64,000 nt of DNA. Origin: Lacinutrix himadriensis (GTDB taxonomy: Bacteria; Bacteroidota; Bacteroidia; Flavobacteriales; Flavobacteriaceae). Shown one piece after another: positions 29,401 to 37,908 of this stretch. The DNA is taken from NCBI RefSeq assembly GCF_001418105.1, contig NZ_LIQI01000027.1:310001-374000 (forward strand). The letters run 5' to 3'. Numbering within the stretch: position 1 is the first letter of the stretch; every line of letters begins with the position of its first letter. The notes beneath the pieces are model-generated. The model saw only the letters and a program-made list of their open reading frames with translations, had not been told where the DNA came from and made no database searches. Made by a program: the position numbers and the translations under genes.

Positions 29401-30212
29401 TATGCTTCGGAAGTAACTACAGCGTTTTCAATATCTGCAACCGATTTGACATAGCCTAAACCACGTACGAGATATTCGGCTTGATTGATTTCTAAGGTTT
29501 GCGCACCAATATCTTGATTACTACTTTTAACCGCTTGAACCACTTGGTTTAAACCAATATTGTATTGACGCATTAATTCGGGGTTGACATCGACTTGATA
29601 TTCTTGTACATAACCACCAATAGAAGCTACTTCAGAAACACCACTAGCAGCAGATAGCGCATACTTTACGTAGTAGTCTTGAATGCTTCGTAATTCTTGT
29701 AAATCCCAGCCACCAGTTACTTTTCCGTTTACATCACGACCTTCTAAAGTGTACCAATATACTTGTCCTAAACCGGTAGCATCTGGACCCAAAGCAGGGT
29801 TTATACCCTCTGGTAATAAGTTACTTGGTAGGGAATTTAATTTTTCTAAAATCCGACTTCTGCTCCAGTAAAATTCGATGTCTTCCTCAAAAATAATATA
29901 GATACTAGAAAAGCCAAACATAGACGAACTACGAATAGTTTTTACACCGGGAATACCGAGTAGGGAAGTAGTTAACGGATAGGTAATTTGGTCTTCGATA
30001 TCTTGCGGTGAACGACCATCCCATTTTGTAAAAACAATTTGTTGGTTTTCCCCTATATCTGGAATCGCATCTACTGCAACTGGATCACTAGGCAAAAAGC
30101 CTGTATCCCAATTAAAAGGTGCATTTATAGTTCCCCATCCTACAAAAAGAACGAGTAATAAAACGGCTACGAGTTTATTCTCTATTAAGAATTTAATGCT
30201 TTTATTTAGCAT
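26463..30212 (-). CDS. cusA: CusA/CzcA family heavy-metal RND efflux pump
   Basis: Inner-membrane proton/metal antiporter of 1249 residues. The start is the typical MLNKSIKFLIENKLVA; then DAIPDIGENQQIVFTKWDGRSPQDIEDQITYPL, a hallmark of HME-type pumps. The relay Asp is in IGTMVDVGVILAEN, and a second conserved region reads ATDDGVVMATYL. It exceeds the usual ~1040 residues partly through an insert of about 100 residues after TM6 (roughly 540-635) with about three extra hydrophobic helices, which I have seen in Bacteroidota CusA. Specificity for Cu/Ag rests on the neighbouring CopA, CusB and HYC_CC_PP genes. Confidence 0.92.
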   Translation of the reverse strand: MLNKSIKFLIENKLVAVLLLVLFVGWGTINAPFNWDTGFLPSDPVAVDAIPDIGENQQIVFTKWDGRSPQDIEDQITYPLTTSLLGIPGVKTIRSSSMFGFSSIYIIFEEDIEFYWSRSRILEKLNSLPSNLLPEGINPALGPDATGLGQVYWYTLEGRDVNGKVTGGWDLQELRSIQDYYVKYALSAASGVSEVASIGGYVQEYQVDVNPELMRQYNIGLNQVVQAVKSSNQDIGAQTLEINQAEYLVRGLGYVKSVADIENAVVTSEAYTAIKIKDIAKVSLGPAARRGLLDKEGAEVVGGVVVARYGANPMEVITNVKAKIDELKGGLPSKVLADGSTSQLTVVPFYDRSELIVETLDTLNEALTLEILITILVIIIMVFNLRASILISGLLPVAILMVFVTMKLFHVDANIVALSGIAIAIGTMVDVGVILAENMIRHLDDQKLRLREDGTAYTINEVVYNATAEVSGAILTAVLTTIISFVPVFTMIGAEGKLFRPLAFTKTMALSASLVIALFIIPPLAAFLFRKTVLKNTFRYFLNGGIIVAGIVVIISGYWLGSILIAFGITGLFIVLEKIDPKKGNLVNIIISSAAIVFLLAEYWRPLGFDRSILINLVFVAIICFGVLGIFSLLRIYYGRLLKWALANKMLFLIIPTTVLISGVWIMNNTGKEFMPSLNEGSFLLMPTSLPHAGVEENKRVLQQLDMAVATIPEIKMVVGKAGRTESALDPAPVSMYENMIQYKSEYMRNAKGKRQRYKVNDVGLFELKDGRFIANPNNTQNVTLSAVERSQLIEDNDGEFYRNWRPKIKNPDDIWKEIIKVTKLPGVTSAPKLQPIETRLVMLQTGMRAPMGIKVKGQDLKQMEAFGLELEALLKQAEGVKVEAVFADRIVGKPYLLIDIDREKIARYGISIADVQSVLKVAIGGMELTQTVEGRERYAVRVRYPRELRGNPEDIKDIYIPVEKGSPVPLSELATIRYEQGPQVIKSEDTFLVGYVLFDKLDGFAEVDVVENAQALFQEKIDSGVLIVPQGVSYKFTGTYENQLRAEKTLAVVVPLALAIIFLILYFQFKSVSTSLMVFTGITVAFAGGFIMIWLYGQDWFFNFNLFGENMRDLFNMKTIHLSVAVWVGFIALFGIATDDGVVMATYLTQTFDREKPSDKKSIRASALQAAEKRIRPCLMTTVTTILALLPVLTSTGKGSDIMIPMAIPIFGGMVIDVTSYFIVPVLYSWREEMKLKRIEKKALRKID

Positions 30213-30348
30213 GTAATTAGATTATTAAACAGTTAGAAAGAGATGTTGTTCCAAATAAGAAAACACCGAATACTTGTCTGCAAAAGGGCAGGCAAAAATT
30301 ATCCTCATGAAATAAATCATTGGGATAATACAGTCTATTGTTTAAAAA

Positions 30349-30762
30349 TCAAATTAAATAGGTCTCGTCGAGCTTGAAGATTTCCTTGCTAACGAGTGGT
30401 GGTATATAGGTTTCAAATGAAGATATACTACTATAAGCACCTTCAAAAAGATTTATATACGTATATACAAATGAAGCTATAAATACTTGTTGTTCTAAAG
30501 AAATGTTATCGAATTGAATTTGTAATTGGTCTTGACCATCTACAAGTACTTGTTCGTCATTACAACAACTCTTTTTAGTAATGGAACAACCATCTGTAGC
30601 GGGCTTCTCCATTTTCATTCCGCAACCTTTAGCTTTATTAAAAATAGCAGTTTCTACTAAAGTATCTCCACAATAATGCATGTTTACGCTGAAGGACATG
30701 GTAGAGAATAACACTACAAAAGCCATTGCAAAAGACATTATTTTATGGAATATTTGCTTCAT
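30349..30762 (-). CDS. HYC_CC_PP family protein
   Basis: Small secreted or membrane-anchored protein of 137 residues with the three motifs that name the family: HYC (residues 29-31), CC (66-67, KKSCCND) and PP (121-122, YIPPL). A further CGMKMEKP resembles a Cu(I) Met/Cys site. These proteins sit beside CusA genes in many Bacteroidota and probably bind copper. It is the first gene of the copper operon; the -7 box (30771-30778) lies very near the annotated ATG, so the second Met (about residue 9, MSFAMA) may be the real start. Confidence 0.85.
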   Translation of the reverse strand: MKQIFHKIMSFAMAFVVLFSTMSFSVNMHYCGDTLVETAIFNKAKGCGMKMEKPATDGCSITKKSCCNDEQVLVDGQDQLQIQFDNISLEQQVFIASFVYTYINLFEGAYSSISSFETYIPPLVSKEIFKLDETYLI

Positions 30763-30770
30763 ATTACTTA

Positions 30771-30778
30771 CAAAGTTA
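30771..30778 (-). promoter_or_regulatory. -7 element of the copper operon
   Basis: On the minus strand this reads TAACTTTG, a match to TAnnTTTG. It ends eight bases before the annotated ATG at 30762, leaving almost no leader, which favours the downstream start. Confidence 0.45.
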
Positions 30779-30875
30779 CAATATTTAAACTATCCTGAAT
30801 TTTGTTTAACAGAATTTTATTAGCATTTATTTTCTTTAGTTTATTTCTATTGCTTTTTTATCTGGCATTTTGAAA

Positions 30876-30912
30876 TAAAAAAAACACCCCTTTTCATTGC
30901 GAAAAGAGATGC
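30876..30912 (-). terminator. Rho-independent terminator for the 31021 gene
   Basis: On the minus strand a GC-containing stem (CATCTCTTTTC and GAAAAGGGGTG with G-T pairs) around GCAAT is followed by a T-run. It lies about 110 bases after the stop of the secreted-protein gene at 31021. Confidence 0.65.
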
Positions 30913-31020
30913 TTTTAAAATAGTTTGATTTTACTTAAACTTTGCTATTAATCAATCCAAACTAAATTTTTTATGAAAACATTATTCTTAGGTTACTTTT
31001 TCAAATCAAGCGATTTGAGA

Positions 31021-31785
31021 TTATCTTGCTTTGTGCGTTCTTGTTATTATATATCTAATATCATAAATCTCTGCAGCATAATCGGATTCCACTTTAACAG
31101 TACCACCGTTTAACTCCCATGTGTTTAATGTGTATGCATTAAAAGAGCTCAAATAGAAATGCTCCACTCCAATACCTTTTGACGTTATAAAGTCTCTTGT
31201 GTATATTTCTCCAACACCACCTCCTATATCAATTGCTACCGTTATCTTAGTGTTCTTGTTTATAGTAGGATTTACTTTAAATTCTATCACTATATTTACA
31301 CCATCTCCATCTCTTCCTGTTATAGTAGAAGTAGTAGCATCATAAAATTCGGTTACATCCATAGGTTTTTGACTATCTCTAACCGTAGTTGCATCATTAG
31401 GTAAAGTCACTTTAGAATAAGCGGTTAATGTTAAAGGACTTCCAGAGGTATAGGTTCCATCCTCGTAATCTCCCCATCCAGTATAGTCATTACTACTTCC
31501 ACTTCCGGCGCTTAGGCTTACCCAACTTGCTCCATCAAAGTAATAAAACCCATTTAAATCGGTATCAAATACTAATAGACCTTGAGCAGGACTAGATATT
31601 GCTGCTTTTTGAGCGGTAGTCATTCTAGGTGTTAAAAGTCCTTTATCCGTGGAAGTGACATCTAACATGGCCGAAGCATCTGGTGTTAATGCGCCAATAC
31701 TTACTTGAGCTATAGCATTATAGTTAATAGATGTAAAAATGGCAATGGCCATTAATAGTATTAATTTTTTAGTAATGTTTTTCAC
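31021..31785 (-). CDS. Secreted hypothetical protein
   Basis: Protein of 254 residues with a signal peptide (AIFTSINYNAIAQ). The N-terminal region has the Bacteroidota surface-protein phrase ASAMLDVTSTDKGLLTPRMT and QGLLVFDTDLNGFYYFDGASW, which is often seen in tail-fibre-like or adhesin-like secreted proteins. The rest (about residues 100-254) is a beta-rich domain I do not recognise. It has its own terminator downstream and an 18-bp palindrome about 50 bases upstream. Function unknown. Confidence 0.75.
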   Translation of the reverse strand: MKNITKKLILLMAIAIFTSINYNAIAQVSIGALTPDASAMLDVTSTDKGLLTPRMTTAQKAAISSPAQGLLVFDTDLNGFYYFDGASWVSLSAGSGSSNDYTGWGDYEDGTYTSGSPLTLTAYSKVTLPNDATTVRDSQKPMDVTEFYDATTSTITGRDGDGVNIVIEFKVNPTINKNTKITVAIDIGGGVGEIYTRDFITSKGIGVEHFYLSSFNAYTLNTWELNGGTVKVESDYAAEIYDIRYIITRTHKAR

Positions 31786-31836
31786 GTTTATTCGTTTTTG
31801 GGGTTTATATATTGGTGTCTGTTTTAAATACGCTTT

Positions 31837-31854
31837 ATCCTATTTAAATAGGAT
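31837..31854. repeat. 18-bp perfect palindrome
   Basis: ATCCTATTTAAATAGGAT is a perfect palindrome 52 bases upstream of the start of the secreted-protein gene on the minus strand. It could be an operator for a dimeric regulator. No family can be named. Confidence 0.45.
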
Positions 31855-32014
31855 GGATTTTATATTATTCGTATTAATTGAAAAACTAGAAGCAATTTAG
31901 GTGCCAAAACAAACTCACCTGCAAGTATACGTGCTTAAAATACTGATTAACAAGGCTTTAAAAAAAGTAACGCTTTTGAGGAAGAAAATAAAAACATCGA
32001 TATACCGTTAATTA

Positions 32015-32197
32015 TTTCAGTTGAAATACTTAATCCACGGAATACCGAGAAATATAATGGGTAATGAACGGGGAATCGCACACTCTATTTCTATCCCAAA
32101 TGATTTATGTAAAGCGTGACATAATACTATTGTTTAAAGCTATGCAGATACCATCACTTTTAGTTCTTATGAAGATGGTGAAGAATATGCTTTATAA
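32015..32197 (+). pseudogene. Possible degenerate coding remnant
   Basis: A 61-codon frame with two internal stops reads like protein at its end (TITFSSYEDGEEYAL, then stop). It lies in the 475-base gap between the secreted-protein gene and the LytTR regulator. The composition is coding-like, but no family is recognisable and chance is not excluded. Confidence 0.2.
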
Positions 32198-32261
32198 TCA
32201 CAAAAAAAAATCAAAAATAAGTAGTTTTATTTTATAATATGGAATAGAAATACTAGTATCG

Positions 32262-32990
32262 TTATAAGCTTAATCTACTATACACCATAGATTTGTAGCT
32301 TTCTCCAATAGGAATTCTTTCGTCTTTAATTACAATTCTATTTTTTTGAACAGATGTAATTTTATTAACATTAACGATATAGGATCTGTGGACTCTAATA
32401 AATGTGCTTTCTGGGAGTTTGGATTGAATTTCTCTAAAGCTCATTAGTGTTAAAATAGGTTTCGCATCTTCCGAATGAATTTTTAAATAGTCTTTTAAAC
32501 CTTGAATGAGTTTGATACTGTTTATATCTATTTTTAAATTTTCATATTCCGATTTCACAAAAATAAAGTCATCTTCATGAGATTTAATTTCGCCACCTGC
32601 GGAAGAAAAATTAAACGAAGCACTACTATCATTCAATTTAATCATTTCTTTAACTCTATTTATAGCTTTGATAAAACGAGGAAAAGGGATTGGTTTTACT
32701 AAATAATCTATGGCATTTAAATCAAATCCTTCTAAGGCATATTCAGGATAAGCAGTCGTAAAAATAAAGTAAGGGACTTTTCCTTCTAAAGATTTAATAA
32801 GTTCTATTCCTGTTATATTTGGCATTTCAATATCCGAAAAAACCAAATCAATAGTATTGTTATTTATAAAATTTAAAGCTTCAATCGCATTTGTAAAGGT
32901 CTCTATTACTTCAATAGAACCAATGGCTTGGCAATACGATTCTATAATATCAATAGCTAAAGGTTCGTCATCAATTATTATGCATCTCAT
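32262..32990 (-). CDS. LytTR family response regulator
   Basis: Regulator of 242 residues. The receiver has IDDEP, phospho-acceptor Asp53 (LVFSDIEMPN) and the Lys of YLVKPIPF. The LytTR domain starts near residue 140 (DDFIFVKSEYENLKIDI) and contains IRVHRSYIVNVNKI. Its start overlaps the upstream kinase gene by 20 bases. It ends the operon that starts with the outer-membrane protein at 36395. It is a paralogue of the regulator at 17826. Confidence 0.95.
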   Translation of the reverse strand: MRCIIIDDEPLAIDIIESYCQAIGSIEVIETFTNAIEALNFINNNTIDLVFSDIEMPNITGIELIKSLEGKVPYFIFTTAYPEYALEGFDLNAIDYLVKPIPFPRFIKAINRVKEMIKLNDSSASFNFSSAGGEIKSHEDDFIFVKSEYENLKIDINSIKLIQGLKDYLKIHSEDAKPILTLMSFREIQSKLPESTFIRVHRSYIVNVNKITSVQKNRIVIKDERIPIGESYKSMVYSRLSL

Positions 32991-34020
32991 TATCCATCAA
33001 ATTTAAGGTTAAATGTACTTTATAGTGTGTTTTCGTTTCGTTTATTATCAGTTTATGATTATTTTTATATAAATAATGTAACTGATTTTCAATGTTTTTT
33101 AGTCCGACACCAGAATTCTTCATATCCCGTTTATGTAGCCCGAGGATGTTTTCTGCTTTAAAAACTAATTGGTTATTACTAACTACAATCTTAATATCTA
33201 TTTGTGTATTTCCTTTATAATCTGTGCCATATTTAAAAGCGTTTTCAATAAAAGAAATTAATAGTAAAGGGTAGATTTTTAAGTTTCTTGTTTCGCCATT
33301 TATATTCAGTTTAACTGCTTCGGTATTTTTTAATCGTAACCTTTGCAATGCAATATAATTCTGAATATAATTGATTTCTTTTTCTAGCGGAACCTGTTTA
33401 TCTCCAGCTTCATAAAGCATATAACGCATTAACTCGGATAAGGTAATTACTGCTTCTGGTGCATCATCGGATTTACTTCTTACTAAAGAATAAATACTAT
33501 TTAAAGAGTTGAATAAAAAGTGCGGATTTAATTGATTTCTTAAAAACTGAAGCTTAATATCTTTTTGTTCATTTTCTAGTTCTTTAGATAAACGATCTCT
33601 TTTATAAAAGTCAACTACTAAGCTAAAAATCCCTCCTAAAAGAAAAATAGATAAAGAAAAAACAATAGGAATAGCATGTTTTATACCAAATGGTCCTCCA
33701 GGTCTATTTGGTGGTCTTGGTAGGTTTCTAAATTCTACAATTAGGTTATTGAAAATTAATTCTTCTGTGACATAATTATAAACGAATAAAAAAACAATAG
33801 AAACTAAAATATATAAAACTAGTTTTCGTCTCAACAATAAGTAAGGCACAAAAACCAAGTAATTTATATAAAACACAATAGGTCGCATTGCTTGTTTTAA
33901 GTACATTCCGGAAGGAATTTCACCCAAGTCAATATATGCTGTTAATAACGGAAATATGCTAATACACATCCAAACTAAGGTGTGTATTATTATTTCTTTA
34001 TAGGATATTTTATTTTTCAA
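32971..34020 (-). CDS. LytS-type sensor histidine kinase
   Basis: Membrane kinase of 349 residues with four predicted N-terminal helices. The His_kinase region has QLNPHFLFNSLNSIYSL with the phospho-accepting His and LSELMRYMLYE. The N-box is SFIENAFKYG and the G-box NSGVGLKNIENQL. It overlaps its partner regulator gene by 20 bases, so they are translated together. The upstream genes in the operon encode the DUF4907, kelch and outer-membrane proteins, which suggests it senses or controls that envelope function. Confidence 0.94.
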   Translation of the reverse strand: MKNKISYKEIIIHTLVWMCISIFPLLTAYIDLGEIPSGMYLKQAMRPIVFYINYLVFVPYLLLRRKLVLYILVSIVFLFVYNYVTEELIFNNLIVEFRNLPRPPNRPGGPFGIKHAIPIVFSLSIFLLGGIFSLVVDFYKRDRLSKELENEQKDIKLQFLRNQLNPHFLFNSLNSIYSLVRSKSDDAPEAVITLSELMRYMLYEAGDKQVPLEKEINYIQNYIALQRLRLKNTEAVKLNINGETRNLKIYPLLLISFIENAFKYGTDYKGNTQIDIKIVVSNNQLVFKAENILGLHKRDMKNSGVGLKNIENQLHYLYKNNHKLIINETKTHYKVHLTLNLMDNEMHNN

Positions 34021-34043
34021 ATTTTAATAATTATAGACCTGAA

Positions 34044-34393
34044 TCAAATTTTTCTAAAGTTAATGTTATTCGCATCAAGATCACGTATACTAATTGCAGG
34101 AAACTTATCTTGAGAAAGTTTAACGAGTACCACTTTTCCCATTTTCTCGGCATCTTCTTTTGTTTTAAAAACCTGTTTTCCTATTGCTGCAGGAATGTAT
34201 TCTTGGCGAATAAACAAATTATCATTGTTATATACCTCATAAATCCAGAAATCATTTTTAGTTAAAACCTTTAATGAATATGGAGATCTGTTATATTATT
34301 TGCTGTATTATCTTCTGGTTGAAAATAAAAAAACAGCAAAACAATTATTGAAATTGTTAAAGAAAAAGCAAGATACTTGTGTGTGTGTTTCAT
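34044..34393 (-). pseudogene. DUF4907-like protein, frameshifted
   Basis: No single long frame spans this gene, but two overlapping frames give a protein of about 116 residues. The first (start at 34393) reads a hydrophobic anchor (ISIIVLLFFYFQPED) and then runs into a stop. The second reads PYSLKVLTKNDFWIYEVYNN, then RQEYIPAAIGKQVFKTKEDAEKMGKVV, which matches DUF4907. Restoring one base near 34285-34300 joins them. Small periplasmic DUF4907 proteins occur beside kelch lipoproteins and LytTR pairs in Flavobacteriaceae, as here. Function unknown. Coordinates are from the two reading frames. Confidence 0.7.
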
Positions 34394-34465
34394 AAAAATA
34401 GAATTTAAAGAAGAGTCAGATGTAATACAGGATTCCTGTTGTACTCTGACTCTAAAATTTACAAA

Positions 34466-35473
34466 TTAATTATCATCATCATCTTGAGTTGCATTTGGGA
34501 AAAACTCCATATTATCATCCAAATATAAAGTACCATTTCTACCAAGTGCTACAAATGCGCGCTCTCCATTACTAAAGGAAATTGCATCTCTTCTTGCATA
34601 CAGTTCAAACGCTGTTCTTTCCACCCAAGCTTGAGAAGAAGGATTATATTCGTAAACAGTACCTATACTAGATCCATATTCACCACAAGCAATATAGCCT
34701 TTACCATTAATCGTAAATGCAACAGCATTAGATCTAATGATGTCGTCATCATCGTCTTCATCAATATCTTCAAGCTCTGTCCAAACTTCGGTATCTAAGT
34801 TAAAAACCCAAAAATCTTCTTCATAAACACCATTACTAATTCCTGTGGTTAGATACACTTCATTATCAATAGTAAATGTAATTCCGTCTCTTCTTTTATC
34901 TCCTCCAAAACCAAAAGACTCTTCCCAAGCATCTGTTGCTGGATCATATTTCCAAAAGTCTTTTTTATCACTTCCGTCATAACCCGTTCCAACATAGCCA
35001 TAAGTGTCAGAACCAAAACCTACTGTTCCATAACGTGCCGAACCACCAAAATCTGCAATTTGCGTCCAACTATTTGTGTTTACATTATACTTATAAAAAT
35101 CTGCTAATTCTTCGCTAGTATCTCCATTATAACCTGTACCAATATATCCTTCATTATTAATAACAAAAGATACTGCAGAACTTCTTTCTTCTCCTGGAAA
35201 ATCGGTTAATTGTTGCCATGAATTGGTATCCATGTTATAACTCCAAAAATCTTTGTAATAATCGTCACCATCGTAACCGGTTCCTATGTACCCCATATTT
35301 CCAATAGTGAAGGCGGTAGAACTGCTTCGCGCATCTTCATTAAAGGTTGATTTTTTCACCCAGTTTCCAACGGTATCATCGCTGTCGTCATCACTACTAC
35401 AACTACTAATTAGTGTAATTATAGCGCTTAAAAAAAGAAATTTTAAGGCTGTTTTGTTAATTGTTTTTCTCAT
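34466..35473 (-). CDS. Kelch-repeat lipoprotein
   Basis: Lipoprotein of 335 residues (signal ending ISSC). At least five kelch-type repeats are visible, with the pattern YIGTGYDGDDYYKDFWSYNMDTNSWQ-like and SNAVAFTINGKGYIACG, together forming a beta-propeller. The C-terminus is Asp-rich (DDDDN). Kelch lipoproteins of this kind are surface-exposed, and the function is unknown. The start of the gene is one base after the stop of the outer-membrane protein gene, so they are co-transcribed. Confidence 0.9.
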   Translation of the reverse strand: MRKTINKTALKFLFLSAIITLISSCSSDDDSDDTVGNWVKKSTFNEDARSSSTAFTIGNMGYIGTGYDGDDYYKDFWSYNMDTNSWQQLTDFPGEERSSAVSFVINNEGYIGTGYNGDTSEELADFYKYNVNTNSWTQIADFGGSARYGTVGFGSDTYGYVGTGYDGSDKKDFWKYDPATDAWEESFGFGGDKRRDGITFTIDNEVYLTTGISNGVYEEDFWVFNLDTEVWTELEDIDEDDDDDIIRSNAVAFTINGKGYIACGEYGSSIGTVYEYNPSSQAWVERTAFELYARRDAISFSNGERAFVALGRNGTLYLDDNMEFFPNATQDDDDN

Positions 35474-35474
35474 T

Positions 35475-36395
35475 TCACTTTTTATTTAAATTAAATCTTA
35501 ATCCTACGTTTACGGTTAGTGCTTCATCTGAACCAAAATCATATATTTTATTATCGTTATTATTAATACGAAGCTCACTGTTGGTTAAGTAGCCAACATT
35601 AAAATAGGTTGCCCAGTTGCTATCTAAATGAAATTTATAACCAAGAGATAGTTTTACTGCTTTAAATTCTAATTTTGAATTGTATAATACATCCTTGTTA
35701 TTTAAAAAAAAGGCGGAAGCATTGTTAGCATAAATAGATTCTGGTTCTGCTTTAATATGCACACTGCTTTTATCATTAAAATTATAATATGCACCAGTAA
35801 CCGGGATTCCTATTTCATATCTAAACTTTTCATTTACTTGACTAGAATAAGAAACCAAAGGGTAAAAATTGGGAGCACCAAATAATGCACCATAACCAGC
35901 TCCTAATTTTAAATAAGATTTAAGACCATCTTTCTCCCAGTTTTTCACAAAATTCACCTCGTAGCTTAAAACCAAATCATCACTAGAAATATTTTCATTT
36001 AATGTAGAAGATATATAAGGAGCAAATGCCACATTTAAATCCCAATTCTGTTTTAGTGGTTGTTTGTAGTTTGCATACAATTGTACGGTATGCAATGCTT
36101 CAAAAGCACTAAAATCATTATACAGGCTATGATCTTTAAAATCGATACTATTATGGGTGTAGTTAAGTCCAAAACCAATTGCTGACTTATCTAATAAAGA
36201 TGAAAAATCAACAGTAAGGCTTTTGTCTACTAGTTGTACATCTTTACTATTGGGTATTATTTCATAATCTAAAGCAACAAAATCTTCCATATCTGTTGTT
36301 GTGAAAATTTCTTGCCCATAAGACATTATAGAAACCAAACTAAAGGCTAAATAATGTATTGTATGTTTACTCATGAATGTGTGTTTTTTACTCAT
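35475..36395 (-). CDS. Outer-membrane beta-barrel protein, hypothetical
   Basis: Protein of 306 residues with a signal peptide and alternating hydrophobic strands typical of a small porin-like barrel (for example LYANYKQPLKQNWDLNVAF, ALTVNVGLRFNLNKK at the C-terminus, which ends in an aromatic-poor barrel strand). A second Met at about 36374 (MSKHTIHY) gives a cleaner signal peptide than the annotated start. I recognise no named family. It is first in the minus-strand operon, divergent from the DUF4270 gene. Confidence 0.75.
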   Translation of the reverse strand: MSKKHTFMSKHTIHYLAFSLVSIMSYGQEIFTTTDMEDFVALDYEIIPNSKDVQLVDKSLTVDFSSLLDKSAIGFGLNYTHNSIDFKDHSLYNDFSAFEALHTVQLYANYKQPLKQNWDLNVAFAPYISSTLNENISSDDLVLSYEVNFVKNWEKDGLKSYLKLGAGYGALFGAPNFYPLVSYSSQVNEKFRYEIGIPVTGAYYNFNDKSSVHIKAEPESIYANNASAFFLNNKDVLYNSKLEFKAVKLSLGYKFHLDSNWATYFNVGYLTNSELRINNNDNKIYDFGSDEALTVNVGLRFNLNKK

Positions 36396-36456
36396 CGAGT
36401 GCTAACATACTAACAGAACCTTTTAGGTTAATTATAAAATATACCTATCCTGTTTT

Positions 36457-36557
36457 TTTGTAGACAAACCTTTGTTTTTAATCTACAAACTCTGTTGCTA
36501 AGTTTTGTAGTATAAATTATCTTATTTGTAGATAAATAGCAGTCATAGGTATATTTG
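36457..36557 (+). promoter_or_regulatory. Divergent promoter region with TTTGTAGA repeats
   Basis: TTTGTAGAC (36457-36465), TTTGTAG (36504-36510) and TTTGTAGATA (36525-36534) lie in direct orientation, the last two 21 bp apart, and one inverted copy at 36481-36489. On the plus strand TTTG (36525-36528), then 21 bases, then TATATTTG (36550-36557) match the Bacteroidota -33/-7 consensus for the DUF4270 gene. TTTGTAGATA is shared with promoter C. Confidence 0.6.
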
Positions 36558-36609
36558 ACTTTTTATTAGGTGTAATGCGTAGTTGATTTGTAGAAATACT
36601 TAAAAGCAC

Positions 36610-37908
36610 ATGTTTAAATTACACTTAAAATTAATTACTATAATAACGGTTTTGTTATTCATAGTATCCTGTTCTGCAGATACAGAAGAATCTAGCCTTA
36701 TAGCAGGAGAAGAGTTTACCAGTACTAATATTAGAGTACTATCTATTGATACTTTTGCTGTGGCATTTTCGACCATGAAGTTTGATTCCATTACAACCTC
36801 TTCAGAGGATAGAGTTATGATTGGAAAATACACCGATGCTGCCATGGGAATAATGAATACTTCGGCATATTTCAAACTAAGTCCTTCTTCCTATTATTTA
36901 AATAATGAAGCGGTTTTAGATAGCGTTGGTTTAATTCTTGGTTATGATAATTACTACTATAATGATACCACGCAAGTAGCAACGCTAAACATTCATAAAC
37001 TAACTAATAAATTAAGTTCCGAAGATTCTTATTATTACAATACTTCAGCCTTTGCTTATGAAACGACACCTTTGGTTAGTAAAACCTATTTTCCTACACC
37101 AAATAAAGATTCTCTGTATGTAGGATTGCCCTATAATTTTGGTGCAGGTATATTTGATGAAATTAGAGATAAAACGATTACAGATGAAGAATCGTTTTAC
37201 CAACAATTAAAAGGACTTACCATTCGTCCTGAAGATACAGATAATGGTGCTGTAATAGGTTTTTCAACAGCTAGTGAAGATACTTATTTACGATTTTACT
37301 ATAGCATTCCAGACGAATTAGAAACCGAAGAAAACACTTATGACATCTCCATCAATGAGTATTACAGTCATATAGAAAGTGATGTTAGCGGTTTGTCTTT
37401 GGAAACCTTAATCGATCAAGAAGATAATCTTTATTCTCCCGAAAGTGACCATATAAGTTACAATCAAGCAGGAACTGGTTATGTCACAAAAATTGAGTTT
37501 CCAACCATAAAAAATCTTTATAATATTGGTGATAAAGGAACCATTCTAGATGCAATTTTATACATAGAACCTAAAGTAGATTCTTATTCAGATATTCAAC
37601 CATTACCGGAAGAATTATTGTTGTATACCATGGACCAAAACAATGACTTTGCAAGTCAAGTTACCAATAGCGAAGATGTAGTAACAGCAACACTTACTAC
37701 AGATAATTCTGAATTTAATCAAATAGTATATGCCGTTCCGGTTTTAGATTTTATCGATCAGAAACTAAATGAAAGTCCAGAAACCGAAGATGCGCTTATT
37801 TTAATTTCTGGTGATTATAATTCCACAATAAATAAAATAATATTTAACGATAGTGAAAAATCTAATTTCACAACAAAACTAATTGTAACCTATGCTATAT
37901 ATGAATAA
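36610..37908 (+). CDS. DUF4270 family lipoprotein
   Basis: Lipoprotein of 432 residues (signal ending FIVSC). The DUF4270 pattern is visible early on: FAVAFSTMKFDSITTSSEDRVMIGKYTDAAMG, then YYLNNEAVLDSVGLILGYDNYYYNDTT. The domain runs over almost the whole protein. These are Bacteroidota surface lipoproteins without a known role. It is divergent from the kelch/outer-membrane operon and overlaps the next gene by 17 bases. Confidence 0.88.
   Translation: MFKLHLKLITIITVLLFIVSCSADTEESSLIAGEEFTSTNIRVLSIDTFAVAFSTMKFDSITTSSEDRVMIGKYTDAAMGIMNTSAYFKLSPSSYYLNNEAVLDSVGLILGYDNYYYNDTTQVATLNIHKLTNKLSSEDSYYYNTSAFAYETTPLVSKTYFPTPNKDSLYVGLPYNFGAGIFDEIRDKTITDEESFYQQLKGLTIRPEDTDNGAVIGFSTASEDTYLRFYYSIPDELETEENTYDISINEYYSHIESDVSGLSLETLIDQEDNLYSPESDHISYNQAGTGYVTKIEFPTIKNLYNIGDKGTILDAILYIEPKVDSYSDIQPLPEELLLYTMDQNNDFASQVTNSEDVVTATLTTDNSEFNQIVYAVPVLDFIDQKLNESPETEDALILISGDYNSTINKIIFNDSEKSNFTTKLIVTYAIYE

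Noticed and set aside
30277-30299. Hairpin between CusA and HYC_CC_PP genes
   Set aside because: Stem TTGTCTGC/GCAGGCAA is short and has one G-T pair, with no clear T-run; not called as a terminator or attenuator.
30331-30337. GTCTATT in the copper operon as another LytTR site
   Set aside because: No -7 box at 27 nt on that strand and it points into the HYC_CC_PP coding region; likely chance.
36516-36522. GTCTATT operator 27 nt before the DUF4270 -7 box
   Set aside because: The bases at this position do not match; the DUF4270 promoter uses TTTGTAGA repeats instead, so it was not added to the three-promoter set.
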